Source: Oscillospiraceae bacterium (GTDB lineage: Bacteria > Bacillota > Clostridia > Oscillospirales > Ruminococcaceae). From it: DNA of 64,000 nucleotides. The translations under genes were made by a program, and so were the position numbers. The notes beneath the pieces are model-generated. The model searched no databases and was not told the origin of the DNA. It saw only the letters and a list, made by a program, of their open reading frames with translations. The stretch spans positions 1 to 64,000 of the forward strand of contig JAJQGJ010000022.1 of the NCBI GenBank assembly GCA_021200565.1, read 5' to 3'. Shown here one piece after another: positions 7,133 to 16,348 of this stretch. Each line of letters starts with the position of its first letter. The first letter of the stretch is position 1.

Positions 7133-8935
7133 TTATCCCAAAAGCTCGTCGAGCTCGTCAATAAGTGAATCAAACATTCTGAGTGCATCATTGATAGGCT
7201 CGGGAGAATTCATGTCGACTCCGGCAATCTTGAGAAGGCTTATCGGGTCGGTTATCGAACCGCTTGAAAGGAACTTAAGGTAGTTCTTCACTGCCGGTTC
7301 TCCTTCATGAATTATCTTCTGTGAAAGTGCTATGGCAGCAGAGAAGCCGGTTGCGTACTGATAGACATAATAATTATAGTAGAAGTGCGGGATTCTTTCC
7401 CACTCGAAAGCGATTTCAGGATCGACGGTGATGTCGTCGCCATAGTACTGCTTGTTGAGCTTATAGTAGAGGTCGCAGAGGTAGTCTGCATTGAGGGTTT
7501 CTCCCCTCTCGGCGGCTTCTTTAGTCAGAAGCTCAAACTCAGCGAACATTGTCTGGCGATAGAGAGTGGTTCTGAATTGCTCTAAGAAGTAATTGATGAG
7601 GTAGGCTCTTTCCTTCTTGTCAGTCGTCTTCGAGAGAAGATGCTGCATGAGAAGCGCTTCGTTGCAAGTCGAGGCAACCTCGGCGACAAATATCACATAG
7701 TCGCTGTAGCAGACAGGCTGGTTCTTCTGGGAAAGATATGAATGAAGCGAATGCCCCATCTCGTGAACGAGGGTGAACTCACTGTCGAGGTTTTCCTTGT
7801 GGTTCATGAGGACGTAAGGATGAGGTCTTGCTCCGGCGGAATATGCGCCCGAGCGCTTGCCTTCGTTTTCATAGACATCAATCCAGCGGTTGTCGAAGCC
7901 TTCCTTGAGCATCGAGACGTAATCGTCACCTAAAACCTGCATTGCGTCGAGGATGTCTCTCTTCGAGTCCTCAAAAGTAACTTTTGAATCGGCATCGGGA
8001 ACGAGAGTTGTGTAGAGGTCGTACATGTGAAGCTCGTCGACACCCATAAGCTTCTTGCGGAGGCTCATATACTTATGCATATAGCCCATGTTCGAGTGAA
8101 CAGCGTCTATTAAATTATGGTAGACAGAGGTCGGGACTTCGTTGCGAGCAAGTGCCATTTCGAGTGTGGAATTATACTTCTTTGCCCTTGACATGAACAT
8201 CGACTGTTTGACTTCACCGAAATAGAGAGATGCGAATGTATTCTTGAACTGCTCGTAGGTGCCATAAAGCTTTTTGAAGGCATCTTTACGTAGCTCTCTG
8301 TCGGGATTCTCGACGAGTGCGACATATGAGCCGTTTGTCAATGGATGCTCGTTGCCCTCGGAATCTACTGCGGATGGGAATTTAAGGTCGGTGCTCTCAA
8401 GAGTTCCATAAACATCGTCGGGAACGCCTCTTACCTGCTGGCTCATGGCGAGGATTGCTTCTTCAGCAGCAGATAAAACATGATCTTTCTCAATACGGAT
8501 TCTGCTGATAGAGATTCTGTAGAGTTCGAGATCGGGACAACTCCTGTAGAAGCTTTCCAAAGTTTCATCAGGGATTGAGATAATCTCGGGAACTGCATAG
8601 GCGCAGGAGGCGCTGATGTCCTGGAAAAGCATCATAATCTTTGAGTAGAAGTCCTGATACTTCGGCTCGGCGGTGTCCTGGTCATACTTGCGCATTGCGT
8701 AGTTGGCGAGCTGTTTGAGCTCAAGAGTTATCTCGTCGTCGAGTCTGAAATACTCGAGGAGCGTTTCAGCACTCTGAGAAATTTTGCCCTCGTATGAGGC
8801 TAACTTCTCGGGGATGGATTTTGCATCCTCCAGAGCCTCGAGCCACTTGTCATCTGTTTCGTATAAATCGCAGAGGTTCCAGGTGTATTCCTCCGGAACT
8901 TCGCTTCTTTTCGGCACGGTTTTCACTTCTGCCAT
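7133..8935 (-). CDS. pepF: Oligoendopeptidase F
   Basis: 600 aa, the full family length. The M3 metallopeptidase zinc motif HEMGH is at residues 391-395, with the downstream glutamate region 'EVASTCNEALL'. It has the PepF N-terminal 'RSEVPEEYTWNLCDLY'. It degrades oligopeptides in the cytosol. Start ATG at 8935 follows CAGGAGG. It is the first gene of the pepF-ROK-ruvX-ECF run; its promoter is at 8995-9023. Confidence 0.97.
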   Translation of the reverse strand: MAEVKTVPKRSEVPEEYTWNLCDLYETDDKWLEALEDAKSIPEKLASYEGKISQSAETLLEYFRLDDEITLELKQLANYAMRKYDQDTAEPKYQDFYSKIMMLFQDISASCAYAVPEIISIPDETLESFYRSCPDLELYRISISRIRIEKDHVLSAAEEAILAMSQQVRGVPDDVYGTLESTDLKFPSAVDSEGNEHPLTNGSYVALVENPDRELRKDAFKKLYGTYEQFKNTFASLYFGEVKQSMFMSRAKKYNSTLEMALARNEVPTSVYHNLIDAVHSNMGYMHKYMSLRKKLMGVDELHMYDLYTTLVPDADSKVTFEDSKRDILDAMQVLGDDYVSMLKEGFDNRWIDVYENEGKRSGAYSAGARPHPYVLMNHKENLDSEFTLVHEMGHSLHSYLSQKNQPVCYSDYVIFVAEVASTCNEALLMQHLLSKTTDKKERAYLINYFLEQFRTTLYRQTMFAEFELLTKEAAERGETLNADYLCDLYYKLNKQYYGDDITVDPEIAFEWERIPHFYYNYYVYQYATGFSAAIALSQKIIHEGEPAVKNYLKFLSSGSITDPISLLKIAGVDMNSPEPINDALRMFDSLIDELDELLG

Positions 8936-8994
8936 GGTGTTTTCCTCCTGAAAAAATATTTATTCACCTTTAGGTGTGTTATTGTCTGAAAGAT

Positions 8995-9023
8995 ATTTTA
9001 CCACATATGCGAGGAAAAATCAA
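8995..9023 (-). promoter_or_regulatory. Promoter of the pepF run
   Basis: TTGATT (9023-9018), 17 bp, TAAAAT (9000-8995) on the minus strand. A CACCTAAAGGTG palindrome lies in the 5' leader. Confidence 0.6.
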
Positions 9024-9141
9024 CTGTCTTGGTCAGACTCACAAAAAATGAAATGAAAATCGAGAATCGAAGAAATATCGAAAGAAATCAAGAGAAATTG
9101 AAAGAAAACGGGATATATTTAAAAAAAGTTTTCAAAAGGGC

Positions 9142-9170
9142 TTGACAATCGAAAAAAAGCGTAATATAAT
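9142..9170 (+). promoter_or_regulatory. Promoter of rplM-rpsI
   Basis: TTGACA (9142-9147), exactly 17 bp, TATAAT (9165-9170). A perfect consensus, as expected for ribosomal protein genes. Confidence 0.9.
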
Positions 9171-9176
9171 AGCGAA

Positions 9177-9266
9177 CGTCGCTTGAAAAGCATGGCTTTG
9201 TGGCTTGGCTTCCAAGGCGCAAGGTTTAGTAATACTCACAGGAGTAATAATCAAGGAGGAAATCAA
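9177..9266 (+). promoter_or_regulatory. rplM 5' leader, probable L13 leader RNA
   Basis: A roughly 90-nt leader between the promoter and rplM has short pairings (GCTTG/CAAGG-type arms) before the AAGGAGG ribosome site. In Firmicutes this position normally holds the L13 autoregulatory leader, to which excess L13 binds. I infer the class from position and did not fit the consensus. Confidence 0.4.
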
Positions 9267-9695
9267 ATGTCAACATTTATGGAAAAGCCGCAGAATGTTG
9301 AGCGCAAGTGGTATGTTATAGATGCCGCAGGCAAGCCTCTCGGAAGAGTTGCCGCAGCAGCCGCTTCTATTCTTAACGGTAAGAATAAGCCCACCTACAC
9401 ACCTCACGTAGACTGCGGAGACCACGTTATCATCATTAACTGTGCTCAGGCTGTTCTCACCGGAAACAAGATCAACAAGAAGGTCTTAAGATGGCACACC
9501 GGTTGGATCGGACATCTCAAGGAATACAAGTATTCCGACATGATGGAGAAGGAGCCGGAGAGAGCTATGAAGATAGCTGTTGAGGGTATGCTTCCCCACA
9601 ACACTATCGGTGCGAACTCTGCTAAGAGACTTCGTGTTTACAAGGGTTCGGAGCATCCTCATGCAGCTCAGCAGCCCGAAACCATCGAGCTTTAA
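9267..9695 (+). CDS. rplM: 50S ribosomal protein L13
   Basis: 142 aa. The family signature runs from WYVIDAAGKPLGRVA through 'YTPHVDCGDHVIIINC' and 'EGMLPHN' to the C-terminus. The start is ATG 9267, 8 nt after AAGGAGG (9253-9259); longer in-frame starts would run into the leader. First gene of the rplM-rpsI operon. Confidence 0.98.
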   Translation: MSTFMEKPQNVERKWYVIDAAGKPLGRVAAAAASILNGKNKPTYTPHVDCGDHVIIINCAQAVLTGNKINKKVLRWHTGWIGHLKEYKYSDMMEKEPERAMKIAVEGMLPHNTIGANSAKRLRVYKGSEHPHAAQQPETIEL

Positions 9696-9710
9696 GAAGG
9701 AGGATGAATC

Positions 9711-10112
9711 ATGTACGAATCTAAATCAGCTTATTTCTATGGAACTGGCAGAAGAAAGAGCTCTGTCGCAAGAGTAAGACTTTATCAGGGAACCGGCAAG
9801 GTTACCATCAATGGTAGAGACATCGACGATTACTTCGGTCTTGAAACACTCAAGCTCATCGTCCGTCAGCCTCTCAAGCTCGTCGGAGCAGAAGGAACCT
9901 TCGACGTAGTCTGCACCGTCTCCGGCGGCGGAGTTACCGGTCAGGCAGGTGCCATCAGACACGGCATCTCAAGAGCTTTGCTCCAGTATAATAACGAACT
10001 TCGTCCCCAGCTCAAGGCTGCAGGCTTCCTCACGAGAGATCCTCGTATGAAGGAAAGAAAGAAGTACGGTCTCAAAGCTGCAAGAAGAGCACCGCAGTTC
10101 TCGAAGAGATAA
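9711..10112 (+). CDS. rpsI: 30S ribosomal protein S9
   Basis: 133 aa. [16 protein letters not shown] at the N-terminus, [22 protein letters not shown] in the middle (quoted in two parts: [22 protein letters not shown]), and the basic tail ending FSKR that reaches the decoding site. It follows rplM by 15 nt, with ribosome site AAGAAGGAGG. Confidence 0.98.
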   Translation: MYESKSAYFYGTGRRKSSVARVRLYQGTGKVTINGRDIDDYFGLETLKLIVRQPLKLVGAEGTFDVVCTVSGGGVTGQAGAIRHGISRALLQYNNELRPQLKAAGFLTRDPRMKERKKYGLKAARRAPQFSKR

Positions 10113-10130
10113 TTTCAATTTTCGTTTCAA

Positions 10131-10165
10131 AAATCCCGCAACCGGTTTCGGATGCGGGATTTCTT
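10131..10165. terminator. Bidirectional terminator between rpsI and the GH53 gene
   Basis: ATCCCGCA and TGCGGGAT pair across a 12-nt loop. T-rich on both strands (TTTCTTTATTT forward, TTTTTGAAA reverse). Confidence 0.85.
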
Positions 10166-10187
10166 TATTTATACTTATTTTGTCGGC

Positions 10188-12113
10188 TTATTTCCCATCC
10201 GTCCATATCTGGTTGAAAATCTCCTCGGTTATAGCTTTGTAGGGCTTTCCGTCTCCGTCGAAGAGGGCTTCGTTGTAGCAGGCACTGCCTTGGGCTTCAG
10301 TTATACTCGAATTTGCGAGGTCATACTCGGCGGCAGGAGTGTTTATCCAGCCGGAGCCCTCGCTTGCCCATGTCTCAGATGAGGTCAGAAGCCATGCGGG
10401 CTCCCAATAGAAAGTTCCGATGCAGTTTTCTATCTGCGCTGCTGCTTCATTCAGGACGGTTATTGCCTGAACCTGACCGTCCTCGCTCGGAGTTCCAAAA
10501 ACATCTTCAACCTCGTCACCGTACGAGCCGCTTGTGCCGTAGGAGTACTCAGCGATCATCGTGAGCTTTCCAAAAGACTGAGCCACTGCGTTAAGGCTTT
10601 CGGTCAGATTTTCAAGCGTTCCATGCCAGAAGGGATAGTATGACGATGCAAAGATGTCGTAATCCGCACCGGAAGCTGCGAGCATATTTGCATATCCGTA
10701 ATAGGTCGTCGGATCAGGGCTTGTGAAATGTACAGCAATCAAAATACTGTCGTCAAACTCCCTGACGGCTTCACAGCCAGCAGCGATTAGCTTTGCTATA
10801 TTCTCATTTCCGCTTTCACCAGCAAGATATGAATTTGTTTCATTTCCCACAGAAACGATACCGATTTTCACTCCGGTTGCTGCAATCTGCTCGAGAGCCT
10901 CTGTTGTAAATTCGGCAACGGCTGCTTCTTTCTCTTCGAGAGAATAATCCGCCCAGGCTTTCGGAGCATAAGAGCGGCTCGGGTCGCTCCAAAAATCTGA
11001 ATAGTGGAAGTCGACATAGAGAGTCAGACCGAGCTCGGCACATCTTTCGGCGATTTCGCAGGTGTAGTCAAGGTCGCAGACTCCACCGCCGTAGCTGTTT
11101 TCGGGAGTTTTCTCCTCGCCCTCGGCATACGCGTCATTCCAGACTCTAACACGGACGTAGTTCACTCCTGCATCCTTCAGTATAGCGAGCAAATCTTCCT
11201 CCTCGCCGTCTGCGTTATAGTAGACAACTCCACTCTTTTCGAGGGAGATGAGAGACGAAATGTCGACGCCCTTGATCCAGTTTCCATCGTTTATGACGGT
11301 ACCATTATATATGATTCCGCTGTAGTCTATCGAGCCGGAGCCGGTTGCTCCTGCCTGCTGAATGTCCCAGTTCGCCTCAGAGGGATCTACCCCGTGATCC
11401 TCAGAAGCCCCTCCCAAAGGATCGTCGGCAGTGCTCGAAGCACTCGCTTCACCCTCTACTGCAGCATTATTTCCCTCTATTGAATCTTTTTCACTTGAGT
11501 TTACAAACACCACGTTGTCGATGTCGCCCCAATCATCTGAGAGAAGCTCGCCAACAATACGGATTGTTACTACATCTCCGGCTTCAACTGCGATTTCGTC
11601 GGTAATAGCAGTTGTCCAGACATCCCAGTCGAAGCACGGCGTGATGTCAAGAGCTGCTGCCTCCTCGCCGTTTACAAGAATTTCGAAGGTAAGCGTTCCC
11701 TCAAATGTGTTGGAGCCCTCGTAGTAGATTCCACCTACGTAGATGCCGGCTTCCTCAATCAAAAGATACTGAGACAGCGTGAACGAGCCTCCGGAATAGG
11801 AATACATCTTGACGAAATAGGATGTATTCACGCTTGCCCAGCTGTCGTTCTGGACTTTTACCACGCCGGTTGCAGACTCTTCGACCGTCCAGCCCTCGAA
11901 ATCCTGCGTTTCAAAGTCGCCGTTTATCAGTTCTGTATGGTATTCGATTGTTTCTGAGATCGCTTCAACAGTCGCATCGGCGATCGTATCTTCGGTTACA
12001 GTTGCGTCACTGACATCATTCTCGCTCTCCTGCGAACCGCAGCCTGTCAATGTGAAAATAAGCACTACTGTCAGCATAAGCGCCACAATTCTTTTAATAT
12101 TTTTCATGTTCAA
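10188..12113 (-). CDS. Secreted GH53 endo-beta-1,4-galactanase lipoprotein with CBM61-like domain
   Basis: 641 aa. A lipoprotein signal (LTGC, Cys25) anchors it outside the membrane. Residues about 60-205 resemble a galactan-binding beta-sandwich module of the CBM61 type (NGDFETQDFEGW at the start, DIDNVVF at the end). A Ser/Ala-rich linker follows. About 278-640 is the GH53 catalytic barrel: KGVDISSLISLEKSG, VRVRVWNDAY, VDFHYSDFWSDP, acid/base Glu425 in SVGNET and nucleophile Glu522 in MIAEYSYG. It cleaves beta-1,4-galactan side chains of pectin. The start ATG has ribosome site GGGAGGAG. Regulation is likely through the operator-like palindrome in its promoter. Confidence 0.93.
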   Translation of the reverse strand: MNMKNIKRIVALMLTVVLIFTLTGCGSQESENDVSDATVTEDTIADATVEAISETIEYHTELINGDFETQDFEGWTVEESATGVVKVQNDSWASVNTSYFVKMYSYSGGSFTLSQYLLIEEAGIYVGGIYYEGSNTFEGTLTFEILVNGEEAAALDITPCFDWDVWTTAITDEIAVEAGDVVTIRIVGELLSDDWGDIDNVVFVNSSEKDSIEGNNAAVEGEASASSTADDPLGGASEDHGVDPSEANWDIQQAGATGSGSIDYSGIIYNGTVINDGNWIKGVDISSLISLEKSGVVYYNADGEEEDLLAILKDAGVNYVRVRVWNDAYAEGEEKTPENSYGGGVCDLDYTCEIAERCAELGLTLYVDFHYSDFWSDPSRSYAPKAWADYSLEEKEAAVAEFTTEALEQIAATGVKIGIVSVGNETNSYLAGESGNENIAKLIAAGCEAVREFDDSILIAVHFTSPDPTTYYGYANMLAASGADYDIFASSYYPFWHGTLENLTESLNAVAQSFGKLTMIAEYSYGTSGSYGDEVEDVFGTPSEDGQVQAITVLNEAAAQIENCIGTFYWEPAWLLTSSETWASEGSGWINTPAAEYDLANSSITEAQGSACYNEALFDGDGKPYKAITEEIFNQIWTDGK

Positions 12114-12150
12114 AAATCTCCTCCCGATTTGGATTTTTCATGATAAAATT

Positions 12151-12180
12151 ATTATACTCTATATAGAGTCAGAATGTCAA
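12151..12180 (-). promoter_or_regulatory. GH53 promoter with palindromic operator
   Basis: TTGACA (12180-12175), 18 bp, TATAAT (12156-12151) on the minus strand. The spacer contains the perfect 14-bp palindrome ACTCTATATAGAGT (12156-12169), which touches the -10. This placement is typical of a repressor operator. Confidence 0.7.
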
Positions 12181-12261
12181 GCCCGTAATTTTGGGTCTTG
12201 CAGTTCCTTCAGAAAAGTGCTATTATAAGATGTACAAATTTGAGATTCAGGAGACGTTAAG

Positions 12262-13170
12262 ATGGCTAATATTATTGCTGTTATTTGGGATTTTGACAAG
12301 ACGCTGGTCAGTGAGTATATGCAGACGCCAATTTTTGAAGACAATGAAGTTGACGGGAGCGAGTTCTGGTGGGAGGTCGACAGCTTCGCAGAAGAGGTCA
12401 AGAAGACCGGAGTTCGGGTCAATGCGGACACTTGCTACCTCAATTTTCTTATAAAGTATGCACAGAGTGGGAGGTTCAAGGACCTTTCCAACGCCAAGCT
12501 CAGGGAGTATGGCAAGAGGCTTCGGTTCTACAACGGAGTGCCGGAGATTTTCGACAGCATCAAGAATGTTGTGGCTAAGGATCCGAAGTACCAGGAATAC
12601 GGCATAAAGGTTGAGCACTATATTGTCAGCACCGGGACCGCCGAAACAATCCGTGGCTCGGTTGTCAATGACTATGTCGAGGACATCTGGGGCTGCGAGC
12701 TTCTGGAATCGCCAAATGCCGAGGGTAAGCCGGTCATCAGCGAGGTTATCTGTGCTCTTGACAACACCTCCAAAACACGGGCTCTCTTTGAGATAAACAA
12801 GGGCGTTGGGAAGCAGGACGGAGTCGAGGTCAACAGCACACTTGCTGAAGAATACCGCAGAGTCAAGTTCAAGAACATGATTTATATCGCCGACGGTCCG
12901 AGCGACATTCCGGCGTTCTCACTGGTCAACAAAAACGGCGGATCGACTTTCGCAATCTATCCGAAGGGCAACATCACCGCTTTCAATCAGGTTGAAAAGA
13001 TGCGCCACGACGGCAGAATCAACATGTACGCCGAAGCGGACTATTCGGAGGGTACGACTGCTTACATGTGGATCTGCAACAAGGTCAGGGAGTATGCCGA
13101 CAGAATCTATCTTGAAGAAAAGGAGCACATAGGCAGGCAGGTTTCAGCTGCGCCGAAGCATCTCGATTAA
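12262..13170 (+). CDS. HAD-superfamily hydrolase
   Basis: 302 aa. Motif I DFDKTLVS (the first Asp is the nucleophile), motif II in 'YIVSTGTAE', and motif IV 'YIADGPSDIPAF' supplying the magnesium-binding acids. Large insert domains lie between motifs I and II. Probably a cytosolic phosphatase; the substrate is unknown. Ribosome site CAGGAG precedes ATG 12262. It is convergent with the alcohol dehydrogenase gene, with a shared terminator. Confidence 0.85.
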   Translation: MANIIAVIWDFDKTLVSEYMQTPIFEDNEVDGSEFWWEVDSFAEEVKKTGVRVNADTCYLNFLIKYAQSGRFKDLSNAKLREYGKRLRFYNGVPEIFDSIKNVVAKDPKYQEYGIKVEHYIVSTGTAETIRGSVVNDYVEDIWGCELLESPNAEGKPVISEVICALDNTSKTRALFEINKGVGKQDGVEVNSTLAEEYRRVKFKNMIYIADGPSDIPAFSLVNKNGGSTFAIYPKGNITAFNQVEKMRHDGRINMYAEADYSEGTTAYMWICNKVREYADRIYLEEKEHIGRQVSAAPKHLD

Positions 13171-13175
13171 AGAAA

Positions 13176-13206
13176 AATCCCGCAGAACGAATCTGCGGGA
13201 CTTTTT
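13176..13206. terminator. Bidirectional terminator
   Basis: TCCCGCAGA/TCTGCGGGA stem with 5-nt loop, followed by CTTTTT forward and TTTTTCTTT reverse. It separates the convergent HAD and alcohol dehydrogenase genes. Confidence 0.9.
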
Positions 13207-13224
13207 ATGCGTATTTTACAGAAA

Positions 13225-14442
13225 TCAGAAGTCGACTTCGGTGTCGTAGTAGCAGCACTTGAGGAGCTTCTCCATCTCTTCCTGGGTGGGAATACGAGGA
13301 TTGGAGCCAGTGCAAGCGTCGCCGATAGCGTTCTTTGCAATCTCAGGGAGTCTCTCAAGGAATACTTCCTCGGGAACGAAGCCCTGCTCGCAAGGATAGC
13401 TGTCAGCACCGTAGTTCTTGATGCAGTGAGGAATGTTGAGCTCGTCATTCATGCCACGGAGGTAGTCAATAAGAAGCCCCACCTTCTCGTCGTCATTAGA
13501 GCCGCCAAGACCCATATAGTCAACGATTACGCCATAACGCTTCTTAGCAGTAGGATCCTTAGCGTTGTAAGCAATGACCTTGGGAAGATACATAGCGTTT
13601 GCAGCACCGTGGATGATATGTGCGCCATAGTCAGCGAAAGCAGCACCGGTCTTGTGAGCCATTGAATGTACGATACCAAGAAGTGCGTTGGAGAATGCCA
13701 TACCAGCGAGGCACTGAGCATTGTGCATCTTAGCACGAGCGTCCATGTCGCCATTGTAGGAAGGAATGAGCTCCTTCATGATCATCTCAATAGCGTGGAT
13801 AGCCAGAGGATCGGTGTAGTCGCAGTTAGCGGTGGAAACATAAGCCTCAACAGCGTGAGTCATAGCGTCCATGCCAGTGTGAGCTACGAGCTTCTTGGGC
13901 ATGGTCTCAGCGAGGTCAGGGTCTACGATAGCGACATCGGGAGTGATCTCGAAGTCAGCGATAGGATACTTGATACCCTTATCATAGTCAGTGATGATTG
14001 AGAATGCAGTGACCTCAGTAGCGGTTCCAGAGGTGGAAGGAATAGCGCAGAAGTGAGCCTTCTTGCGGAGCTCAGGAATGCCGAAGACCTTGCACATATC
14101 CTCGAAGGTGCACTCGGGATACTCATACTTGATCCACATAGCCTTTGCAGCGTCGATAGGTGAGCCGCCGCCCATTGCTACGATCCAGTCAGGCTCGAAG
14201 TCGAGCATAACCTGTGCGCCGTTCATAACGGTGGTTACAGAAGGATCCGGCTCTACGCCTTCAAGGATCTTGACTTCCATTCCTGCTTCCTTGAGGTAAT
14301 CCTCAGCTCTCTGCAAGAATCCGTTTCTCTTCATTGCGCCGCCGCCGACAACAATGATTGCCTTCTTGCCCTTGAGGGTCTTGAGGGTCTCAAGCGAGCC
14401 TTTGCCGTGATACAAATCACGGGGTAAAGTAAATCTTGCCAT
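13225..14442 (-). CDS. Iron-containing alcohol dehydrogenase
   Basis: 405 aa, group III (Fe-ADH) family. NAD(P)-binding GGGSPIDAAKA near residue 95, PSTSGTATEVT, and the metal ligands in 'HTGMDAMTHAVEAY' and 'GIVHSMAHKTGA' with a further His in IIHGAANA. It reduces short-chain aldehydes to alcohols with NAD(P)H during fermentation. The sequence is close to the C-terminal half of bifunctional AdhE, but the aldehyde dehydrogenase half is absent, so it is a stand-alone enzyme. Ribosome site GGAGG is near ATG 14442. Its own transcript. Confidence 0.93.
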   Translation of the reverse strand: MARFTLPRDLYHGKGSLETLKTLKGKKAIIVVGGGAMKRNGFLQRAEDYLKEAGMEVKILEGVEPDPSVTTVMNGAQVMLDFEPDWIVAMGGGSPIDAAKAMWIKYEYPECTFEDMCKVFGIPELRKKAHFCAIPSTSGTATEVTAFSIITDYDKGIKYPIADFEITPDVAIVDPDLAETMPKKLVAHTGMDAMTHAVEAYVSTANCDYTDPLAIHAIEMIMKELIPSYNGDMDARAKMHNAQCLAGMAFSNALLGIVHSMAHKTGAAFADYGAHIIHGAANAMYLPKVIAYNAKDPTAKKRYGVIVDYMGLGGSNDDEKVGLLIDYLRGMNDELNIPHCIKNYGADSYPCEQGFVPEEVFLERLPEIAKNAIGDACTGSNPRIPTQEEMEKLLKCCYYDTEVDF

Positions 14443-14599
14443 TATATATGACCTCCATGTAATATTGTAATTAAGCTCTCCGGCTCAATCGGGATGAGCC
14501 TTTTGAACCATGCTTATTTTACCATAGAGGTGCACTTCTTGTAAATAGAAATAAGATGCAATTTCAGTGAACGTTTAGTGGGTTTTGGACAAGAAAATT

Positions 14600-14631
14600 G
14601 CATATCCCCACCGATTCAGTAGGGATATGCG
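14600..14631 (-). terminator. Terminator after dpaB
   Basis: GCATATCCC and GGGATATGC pair across a 13-nt loop, followed on the minus strand by AATTTTCTTG. It immediately follows the dpaB stop. Confidence 0.65.
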
Positions 14632-15222
14632 TCACCTGTCTATTTTATTCTCAATCATCGGCTGTATCTGGATTTCCGAGAGGGCAAGCTCGATTGTGCG
14701 TTGCACCTTCGAGAAGTCGGCGACCATCGAAAAAGGCTTTAAAATATAATCGTCCTGACGGTATGGGACAAAGTAGTAGTGCTTCATGCTCTCCAAAAGT
14801 CCGATGTTTTTGGCGGCATTCGAAAGAGCGTCGTTCGTCGAGACGGCTATCACCACCGGGCGCTGGTTTCTTAAGTGGCTTTTCACCGCCATCGTGACCG
14901 GGGTGTCATTTACTCCGTTGGCGAGCTTGGCTATTGTATTTGACGTGCACGGGCAGACGACTATCAGGTCAAAAAGCCTCTTCGGTCCTATCGGCTCGGC
15001 AGACTCTATTGTGTGGATGATTTCTTTGCCGGTTATGCTCTCAATCTTAGCTCTGTTCTCTTCTGCCGTTCCGAATCGGGTCGAGAGGTTATAGGCGTTG
15101 AAGGACATTATCGGCGTGAGGTCGTAGCCGGCACTCACAAGTGCCTCTGCCGCCTCGAAAGCCTGCTTGAAGGTGCAGAACGAGCCGGTCATGGCAAAGC
15201 CGATTCTGGGTTTATCAGTCAC
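14632..15222 (-). CDS. dpaB: Dipicolinate synthase subunit B
   Basis: 196 aa flavoprotein-like subunit (SpoVFB). 'IGFAMTGSFCTFKQAFEAAE' opens the fold; VCPCTSNTIAKLANG and 'PVVIAVSTNDALS' are characteristic. With DpaA it makes dipicolinic acid from dihydroxy-tetrahydrodipicolinate for the spore core. GTG start overlaps the dpaA stop (GTGA), so the two are translationally coupled. Presence of this pair indicates a spore former. Confidence 0.95.
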   Translation of the reverse strand: MTDKPRIGFAMTGSFCTFKQAFEAAEALVSAGYDLTPIMSFNAYNLSTRFGTAEENRAKIESITGKEIIHTIESAEPIGPKRLFDLIVVCPCTSNTIAKLANGVNDTPVTMAVKSHLRNQRPVVIAVSTNDALSNAAKNIGLLESMKHYYFVPYRQDDYILKPFSMVADFSKVQRTIELALSEIQIQPMIENKIDR

Positions 15223-16028
15223 GAGCCGTCGCCTTCTTTCAGATGTCTTAAAACAGACTCGGCGAGCGCTCTTCCAGCTTCCTCGGGAGTGTATTTTCCT
15301 GGAACTCCTGAAGCTAGAATTGCCGGCACTCCGAGCTCCCTTGCCTTATCGAAATCAATTCCATAAGGCTTTGAGGCGAGCTCCAATACAAATGCGCCTT
15401 TCTTCACATACTTGAGTTCTTTCTCATCAAAAACTCTTGCTGGAATGGTGTTCACTATGACGTCGGCTTCGGAAATCTTTTCTGGATCTATGAAGTCAAT
15501 CGGATGATCTTTGCTTCTGGCAGCTATCATGATGTTTGCTCCCATATTTCCGAATAAATCGGCGCAAGCCTTCGCCACTCTTCCCTTCCCCAAGATGAGA
15601 ATTTTTGATCCACTGACCCCTCCCGGGGCGTTCTTTGTGATGATCTGGGAGGCGCCCTCAGCGGTGAGTCTGGCGTTTGCAAGAGTCAGGGCTTCATCCG
15701 AAAACCAGTTGTGGACAGCTACATTTCTTGCTTTGAGAGAATTTGTGAATCCGTCGTCCATCTTTCCCGCAAAGACCGCTCCGCCATCTCTCACGCATTT
15801 TAAAGCATCAGATAAGTAAACTTCCTCGCCGGTGTTGTCCGAAGTTCCGGCAATAGTCTCTCCCTGCACCGGCTTATACGGCAGAAGAAGCACGTCGCAC
15901 TGCGGGATTTCTCCCGAAAAAGCATCAGTCCCGAGAGCCACATGCCGAACGCTTACTCCCGGCTCTAGAGCCAGCCGCCCGGCGCAATATATCTGGCGGG
16001 CATCCCCGCCTAAAATCAAAATGTTCAA
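15219..16028 (-). CDS. dpaA: Dipicolinate synthase subunit A
   Basis: 269 aa NAD(P)-dependent subunit (SpoVFA). Rossmann motif ILILGGDARQIY at the N-terminus and a second nucleotide motif 'ILGKGRVAKACADLFG' near 150. The start is a TTG at 16028, with AAAGGAC about 8 nt upstream; no ATG is better placed. Expected to be expressed in the mother cell during sporulation. Forms a two-gene operon with dpaB. Confidence 0.95.
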   Translation of the reverse strand: MNILILGGDARQIYCAGRLALEPGVSVRHVALGTDAFSGEIPQCDVLLLPYKPVQGETIAGTSDNTGEEVYLSDALKCVRDGGAVFAGKMDDGFTNSLKARNVAVHNWFSDEALTLANARLTAEGASQIITKNAPGGVSGSKILILGKGRVAKACADLFGNMGANIMIAARSKDHPIDFIDPEKISEADVIVNTIPARVFDEKELKYVKKGAFVLELASKPYGIDFDKARELGVPAILASGVPGKYTPEEAGRALAESVLRHLKEGDGS

Positions 16029-16106
16029 TCTAAAACAGTCCTTTCGTACTTGATTGGTACCTGTTGCAGTATATGAAGATTTCGGGGATGGGGTGAATGT
16101 CGACTA

Positions 16107-16135
16107 TTGCTTTTGTTTTGGGAGTATGGTATACT
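16107..16135 (+). promoter_or_regulatory. Promoter, copy 1 of a repeated promoter
   Basis: TTGCTT, 17 bp, TATACT. 28 of its 29 bases are the same as in the promoter at 17447-17475. It stands directly before a gene remnant. Confidence 0.65.
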
Positions 16136-16160
16136 TATCGCACAAATAATAGTTAAAATT

Positions 16161-16307
16161 ATGGATAAGTTTATCGCCGAAAATGGCTATGAAAACGATT
16201 TCACCGATAACAGACATCATCACGAGATTTATCTTTCGGACGTGAGAAAGGTTGCACCGGAGAAGTGGAAGACGGTTATCAGGCATCCGATAAGAAAAAT
16301 CGGGTAA
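16161..16307 (+). pseudogene. C-terminal remnant of a GyrI-like (effector-binding) protein
   Basis: 48 codons. The tail pattern 'HHEIYLSDVRKVAPEKWKT' followed by VIRHPIRK is the usual C-terminal end of GyrI-like small-molecule-binding proteins, which are about 150-200 aa long. Everything upstream is missing and replaced by a promoter, so this is a truncated leftover, possibly still transcribed. No good ribosome site precedes the ATG. Confidence 0.6.
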
Positions 16308-16314
16308 TAACAAA

Positions 16315-16340
16315 GAGCGACTGTGAGGGTCGCTCTTTAT
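16315..16340. terminator. Terminator, copy 1 of a repeated terminator
   Basis: GAGCGAC-TGTGAG-GGTCGCTC followed by TTTAT. The same hairpin recurs at 18521 and 19329. It also lies just after the RhuM stop and has TTTG on the minus strand. Confidence 0.7.
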
Positions 16341-16348
16341 GCGTTGAT

